A stretch of DNA of 64,000 bases from Geosiphon pyriformis (lineage: Eukaryota > Glomeromycota > Glomeromycetes > Archaeosporales > Geosiphonaceae). The notes below the pieces were generated by a model. The model was not told where the DNA came from, did not search any database, and saw only the letters and a list, made by a program, of their open reading frames with translations. The stretch covers positions 4,880 to 68,879 of the forward strand of contig JAAOMT010000647.1 in assembly GCA_016748015.1 (NCBI GenBank), written 5' to 3'. Numbering within the stretch: position 1 is the stretch's first letter; each line of letters starts with the position of its first letter. Shown here piece by piece: positions 58,837 to 64,000 of this stretch. A program made the position numbers and the translations under genes.

Positions 58837-60434
58837 ATGTATTTGCATGGACCTCAAAAAATTTTAACTGTTCATTTCAAGACTTCATTTGTGGTAAGTG
58901 TTTATTTGGTAGTAAAGACTAATAAAACGGCGATGTAGTTAGTGGGTGAAGGAAAAAAAAATTTCTTGGTGATATCAATTTTTAAGCATTGTTTTTATGG
59001 CAAGCCCAATAATTACTGATTGTCGAAAGGATGAATTTTTGGAAAATTAATTAATATCTAAACTCTTATTAACGTTTCCAGCTATTTATTACCAATTGAT
59101 ATTTCATTTTTCCTACAGCTTTCATCTCGTTCATTCTCTAATTTCATCAAAAAAGAAATCAACAAAAATACAAGTTCTAATTTTTCCAATCGTCTACTAT
59201 CACCGCACCTCCAGTTACCAATTCTTCAATCATCCTCATCATCATCATCATCATCATGTTTCCCAAACCTTTCTCCGAAAACTAACTTCTTTCGATCAAA
59301 AACTACTAGCACAGAATCAGCAACCTCAGCAATTACCTACAAACTAAAACACCCACGTCAAAAACCGCCACCATTACCACAAATCAATACCCCAACCCCA
59401 TCAGCCGAAGAAGCGGTTACCAATATCCTTTATAATACCCCGGGTCCATCACGTGCACCCGCAAAAAGACATATTTTGAATTGTTTGGTACAAAATGAAC
59501 CGGGTGTTTTGAGTCGTATTAGTGGGATTTTGGCTGGACGAGGATTTAATATTGATTCGTTAGTGGTTGCGAGGACTGAGGCTGTTGATTTGAGTAGAAT
59601 GACTATTGTGTTAAGAGGTCGAGATGACGTGGTCGAACAAGCCAGACGACAATTAGAAGATTTGGTGAGAGCTAATCCAAAAACTCGCTCGAGGTTTTCA
59701 ATTTTTTTTGATTAATTAATTATAAATATGATTTTTTTTTTGCGATTTAGGTACCCGTTTGGGCCGTTTTAGATTATACCGAGACTACTATTGTTGAACG
59801 AGAATTATTGTTAATTAAAGTCTCAATCTTGGGACTGGAACATTTACATGAACAACTCGCTGCCATTAAACACGATGTTTATGATGACAAATTTATGCCC
59901 GAAGCTGATTTAGAGATTTCTCAAGTATGAACCGATTTCATCGTAATAATGATGTTAGGAACCAGATCTCGTAAAAACATATTTCTCTTTGTCATTCTAG
60001 AAATTTGATCCCAATGAATCGGATGATAACTTTAGATCAGAACCCATGACCCCTTCATCGGCATTAAGACAGAAACATTCACATCTATGTGCGCTCAAGG
60101 ATCTCGCTAAAATGTTTGGTGGAAAACTAGTGGATGTATCGAATTTTAATGTGGTGATTGAATTATCGGCGAAACCGTCAAGAGTTGATGCTTTCATAAA
60201 ATTAGTCAAACCATTTGGAATTTTAGAAGCTGCACGGAGTGGTATGTTGTATTGGTCTTTGATGATTGAATAAAGAATGCGTGTTTCCTTTAACTCACTA
60301 CTAAAGTTTTGATTTTTATATTTCTAGGAATGATGGCATTACCACGTACCCCAATACACGATATATCAGATGTAGGATTCGAGAAGCAGAGTGAAGATTC
60401 ACAAGTAGATGCTACCATGTTACCACCAGGATAG
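58837..60434 (+). CDS. ILV6: Acetolactate synthase regulatory (small) subunit
   Basis: Five exons (58837-58893, 59119-59664, 59751-59924, 60001-60241, 60328-60434) join in frame to 374 residues. It is the regulatory subunit of acetohydroxyacid synthase, which starts valine, leucine and isoleucine synthesis in mitochondria; the fungal subunit confers valine feedback. The N-terminus (MYLHGPQKILTVHFKTSFV, then SSRSFSNF) is basic and Ser-rich, fitting a mitochondrial presequence. The ACT domain follows: HILNCLVQNEPGVLSRISGI, GFNIDSLVVARTE, QARRQLEDLVPVWAVLDY. The C-terminal domain shows GGKLVDVSNFNVVIELSAKP, FIKLVKPFGILEAARSGMMALPR. A TCA repeat at 59229-59259 codes a Ser run. All introns have GT..AG ends. 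The start at 58837 is chosen because it splices in phase 0 to exon 2. Confidence 0.92.
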
Positions 60435-61493
60435 TAAAAATTGAGAATTCAGGAATAAGGATTAATCCTGAAAATAGAATCTAGTAATAGCAATATGTTA
60501 TAAATTTAATGATGGAGAATGTTTGGTATTACGAGGGAAAAGACAAGTTCGTTTCTGTTATTGCTTTTAATATTAATAGCGTGAAGTAAAGAAGGTGATT
60601 TACTTTTCCTATACATAATTTTGGTCCCAAGTAGTTAGTCGAGACCCAAATTTTGAATTTAATGTCATTCTCTGGCATAAACAAAAGCCATGACCCAAGG
60701 TCTTAATAATAAACTCGTATGATGTCGTTAATGAGCGAGTACTAGTACTATATAGTGCTTAAAATTATATTACAAAACTTAACCTCACATTTATTCTAAA
60801 TAACGTTCTGAAAATTATGTAACTATGAACATTTGAATAAATTATTATTATTGCGTTGAAAGAATATTTTGATGAATGGATAGGTGAATGGATAAATGAA
60901 ACAATGCCAAAACTGTGAAACTATTTTCTATCCATACCGATAAGTCAGTGTGATTGGTTGTAATAAAAGTGTTTTGATTCTCGCTAAGTTGTAATGTCAG
61001 TCGACGGAAATTTCACTATTATCATAGATATCATTCATGGAACAAGCAAAACTTTCAGAGAAGCAGAGCAAGCAAAAAAATTCATGCCTGGCATACATAG
61101 GCTTTTATACCGCTGATATACCTGTGGCAAGTTAGAAGATTCAAGAAGCATTCTAAAATCCCATAGTTCCATCTGAGAAATCAATGAATAATAATAAAAT
61201 TATGGCAATCGATGCCATCAACACCAATATCGCGGAATTAGGTCGAGAAGATAATGGTTCGTCAAAAACAACTTACTTCAAAGTCTGGACTTTTTTGGGA
61301 GAATTTTTTGGTGCTGAGAAATGTCCACATCATGTGTCGTGGGTCGTTGTCTTTTTTGAGTCATCTCTCTCGATCAGTATTGGGTGAATCGTTTCTCCAG
61401 CTAGCTTTTCACGAGACGCATCTTGCCAGTCATTCTCAATAAAATAAGGTGGGCAGCTTTTGCTGTTGGAAACCATCCAACCATTTTTCATTC
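60435..61493. other. Intergenic region between two convergent genes
   Basis: 3' ends of ILV6 and the RhoGAP gene face each other here. Open frames at 61184-61442 show no homology and lie opposite probable 3' untranslated sequence. No other feature seen. Confidence 0.5.
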
Positions 61494-63923
61494 TCACAAG
61501 TCCTGAACAAAAATGACTCGATAATTATCCAGAATTGTCTCGACTACTTTGCATTGCCATCCCATATCATTCAGCCCTATTCCATCGACTGTATTTAAAG
61601 GCATCATATTTAGTGATGCGGTCGATGATACAGAGGTGATTGGGCTTACAAGAGGAGCCCTGAGTAAAGTTGGTCCAAATACTATCGCTAGATTCTGGAC
61701 TCCCATTTTGTTGATTTTTTGGTTAGCCACAACTCTAGAAAATTTATAATTTAGACTTCAATTTACTTAAAGGATATTAAAACACTTTAATGTTTTACCC
61801 ACTTATCCAAATGTCCCATTAGGTAATTTAAAGTACTGTAATTCGGATCTGGTAGTAAATTAACTCTTTCATGAAGTGCGATGACTCGCCGCTTTGGATC
61901 CTCAATTTCTGTGAGCAAAGAGGGTGAAAAGCTCAAATTAATATATTTATTCCTTAACACAAAGAGAAGAAAAAGTGAACTTACTTGCGGCACTAATAAA
62001 ATCATGATACATTGAATAAGTAAACAAGGGCTCGGGTAAATCACGGAGCCATAATTTTAACAGGGCTGCAATACAATTAATATCTATTATGTATTCTTCC
62101 GCATTCAGATCGACTGCCTCGGCATCTTGAAAGTTCCCAGTGTTATAAGAATACAAACTTTCTTGACGTTTGTACAAAAAATCAGAACAAAAAAAGAATG
62201 GACTTACTTCTGTCAAATAATATTTTTAGTTTTTGAATTTGTAAAGTGGCACCTGTCAGACGATATATTCCCTGACTGTCGAGTCCTATGTATAAAATTT
62301 TTTGTTAAATATGGCAAGAGAATTGGCCAACGTAATGAAAAAAGAATTTACCATGTTTTTCGATTGCTTCGGCGCACTTGACCACAATCAGCGGAAGTTC
62401 GTGTCCATCACGCTCCATTTGTTCGGCTAGATCTACTCCAAAAATGTTTCTTGGATTAATAATATCTAGAACTTGGGGTGACTATATTTAGTAGATGTGA
62501 AAAAATATTATTCGATTATTCACTATACCCTCGAGTTGTTTTAAACCACCTTCAAATATGTAAACACTTACTACAGAGTATTCTTCATAAGTTATATCTT
62601 TTCGTTTGACCCTTCTAGCTTTCGCACCGGTTCCTACTACATATGATTCAAAATCTGCTTCATTATCAATTTGCTCAATCACCTTACGTAATGAAGGCCC
62701 TTGAAAATACCGCAAAAAGATTGATTAATATATTTCACAAAATATGAAGGGTGTATATATCACGCAGGAAAAAATCGCGCCCTGTTCTGTGCGTGCTTTC
62801 ATAATTACCATCTTCTGAATTGACGGGGCTGATAACCAATGCGTCGCTTACCATGGTGTTTTCAAACAGGTAAGAGTACCGTGCCAAATGATATTGCAGG
62901 GCTGCATCGCATTCGTCTGCGGTATCTTTGAGGGCCTTTTTGGAAATATTAACAAGAGCAGAGTTCTTGAAAGTTCATATTTAGCGTAACAAAACATGCA
63001 CAAATGGCTTTTATGTATTAAAGCCTTACCGTAATCATGCGAGGTAGACGAACATTATAATAATCATGGCGTGTTGTGTTTGTATTTAGTAAATGTGATT
63101 TATAATTCTCGTTTGCTGCAGCCGCTTTCTTACTAGCCTCCTCTTCCATCTTTACCAACTTCAATTAAGTGTTTTTGTATTTTTAGTTAATTTTCGATAA
63201 ACAAAATAAAATTCGAGAATCAAATGTAACCATCAAAACCTGAATCGAAGTCTTCGGTTTATTGGCAAATATAGCTTTTGTTATTGTTCTTTTTGATGCA
63301 GGAATTACATCTCCATTCTTCTCTAATACTTTGCGTTCCCATTCCTCACTATGTGAATCGTATTTAAATTTAGCCTAAAAATAAAAAAATAAAAAAAAAA
63401 TCGTGATATTAAATTTTAATATATATATATTTTTTCTTAAAAGAAAATATAGACCTTCTCCAATGCTTGTTCAGCTTCCAGAATATTTTTTTCGTACTTT
63501 TGCCCGGCATCCTTGAGCTGGTGAAGATGAAAATTATTATGAGGAAAAAATAAGCAGATGAAATATGGACACTGAAGTTGACGCGTACACCCACATTTTT
63601 TCGACTTTTTTCGGTATCTTTAAAGTGTGCCGACAGCTCGTCAGATATTTTGTTAATGCCATCTGCAAAATTTAACCGATTTTCACCGATAGCTTCATGA
63701 AGTTTCATCATAGCTATCCAACTATCACCATACGTGCTATTAAAAAAGGAATTTATGACTAACTATGAATATTTATCTCGAGGTAAAAAGATTTCTTTAA
63801 AAAGTACCCTTGCTTGTTGATGTTGGTTTGATGGCTTTCTTGGATACCCCTTGCTAATTTTATCATCATGCGTCCATATTCTTCTTCAATTGCAGCTCGT
63901 TTCCTTAAAAAGAGAGCAGCTTC
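61494..63923 (-). CDS. F-BAR / RhoGAP protein (5' end outside window)
   Basis: Twelve exons on the minus strand: 63808-63923, 63589-63736, 63455-63517, 63240-63374, 63030-63158, 62809-62965, 62572-62699, 62352-62481, 62208-62285, 61985-62125, 61803-61908 and 61494-61734; all phases agree and the stop is TGA at 61494. The first part is an F-BAR domain (FLRKRAAIEEEYGRMMIKLA, TYGDSWIAMMKLH, SEEWERKVLEKNGDV), which binds and curves membranes. The second is a RhoGAP domain: FGVDLAEQM, KHGLDSQGIYRLTG with the arginine finger, DINCIAALLKLWLRDLPEPL, KINKMGVQNLAIVFGPTLL. RhoGAPs speed GTP hydrolysis by Rho-type GTPases. The layout is that of yeast Rgd1 and fission yeast Rga7, which act in polarity and cytokinesis. 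GTAGGT at 64000-63995 on the minus strand is the donor of a further upstream intron. Confidence 0.9.
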
Positions 63924-64000
63924 CTTTATACAATTTGAGTTTTGATGAGAAACAGAGGCTTAAGTTGCAAAATAAAATGATTTTTGCACAATTCACCTAC

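Noticed and set aside
61184-61749. Plus-strand frames between ILV6 and the RhoGAP gene
   Set aside because: They lie opposite the last RhoGAP exon and its 3' untranslated region and show no homology of their own.

Overview
The window looks like a piece of a very AT-rich, intron-containing fungal genome, most likely an arbuscular mycorrhizal fungus (Glomeromycotina, Rhizophagus-like). The basis is the mix of short-intron fungal housekeeping genes (an ILV6-type acetolactate synthase regulatory subunit, an F-BAR/RhoGAP protein, a PSMG3-type proteasome chaperone) with deeply decayed LINE, Ty3/gypsy and DNA-transposon copies. The species call rests on recognition of these element types, not on a search.

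About 1-53,000 is a transposon graveyard. From left to right: a stop-riddled LINE ORF1 (277-2430); a chimeric gypsy element of family A (LTR 3028-3876, LTR 9369-10155) whose left part is much more mutated than its right part; an inverted gag-protease fragment (10156-12259); an almost complete gypsy element of family B (12818-22703) coding for gag, protease, a Cys-rich module, dUTPase, RT, RNase H, integrase and an extra ORF3; and a strongly decayed family A element (22886-26707) whose 3' LTR is split by a 6.25-kb TIR transposon with a TTAA target duplication (27073-33326). That transposon itself carries two solo LTRs. Next come further LTRs, an ORF1-only LINE inserted in an LTR (34717-37002), a reversed LINE copy split by another solo LTR (37640-40290), a decayed gypsy 5' end (42265-46099), a solo family B LTR (46100-47075), a second kind of LINE ORF1 (48100-49930) and a comparatively fresh Tigger/pogo transposon with two introns (50192-52356). 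Most stops in the element frames are what C:G to T:A changes would give (Trp, Gln and Arg codons to stops), as expected from RIP-like mutation or deamination of methylated cytosine.

From about 53,500 the base composition and codon integrity change abruptly and ordinary genes begin: a TPR-like plus Methyltransf_16 protein methyltransferase (53887-56017, +, two exons), a PSMG3-like proteasome assembly chaperone (57695-58463, -, two exons), a 54-residue Cys protein (58569-58776, -, two exons) that diverges from ILV6 (58837-60434, +, five exons) with only 60 bp between the start codons, and an F-BAR/RhoGAP gene running off the right edge (61494-63923, -, twelve exons visible). I could assign exon phases for all of these; they join without frame conflict. 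No tRNA, rRNA, CRISPR or bacterial-type features were seen.
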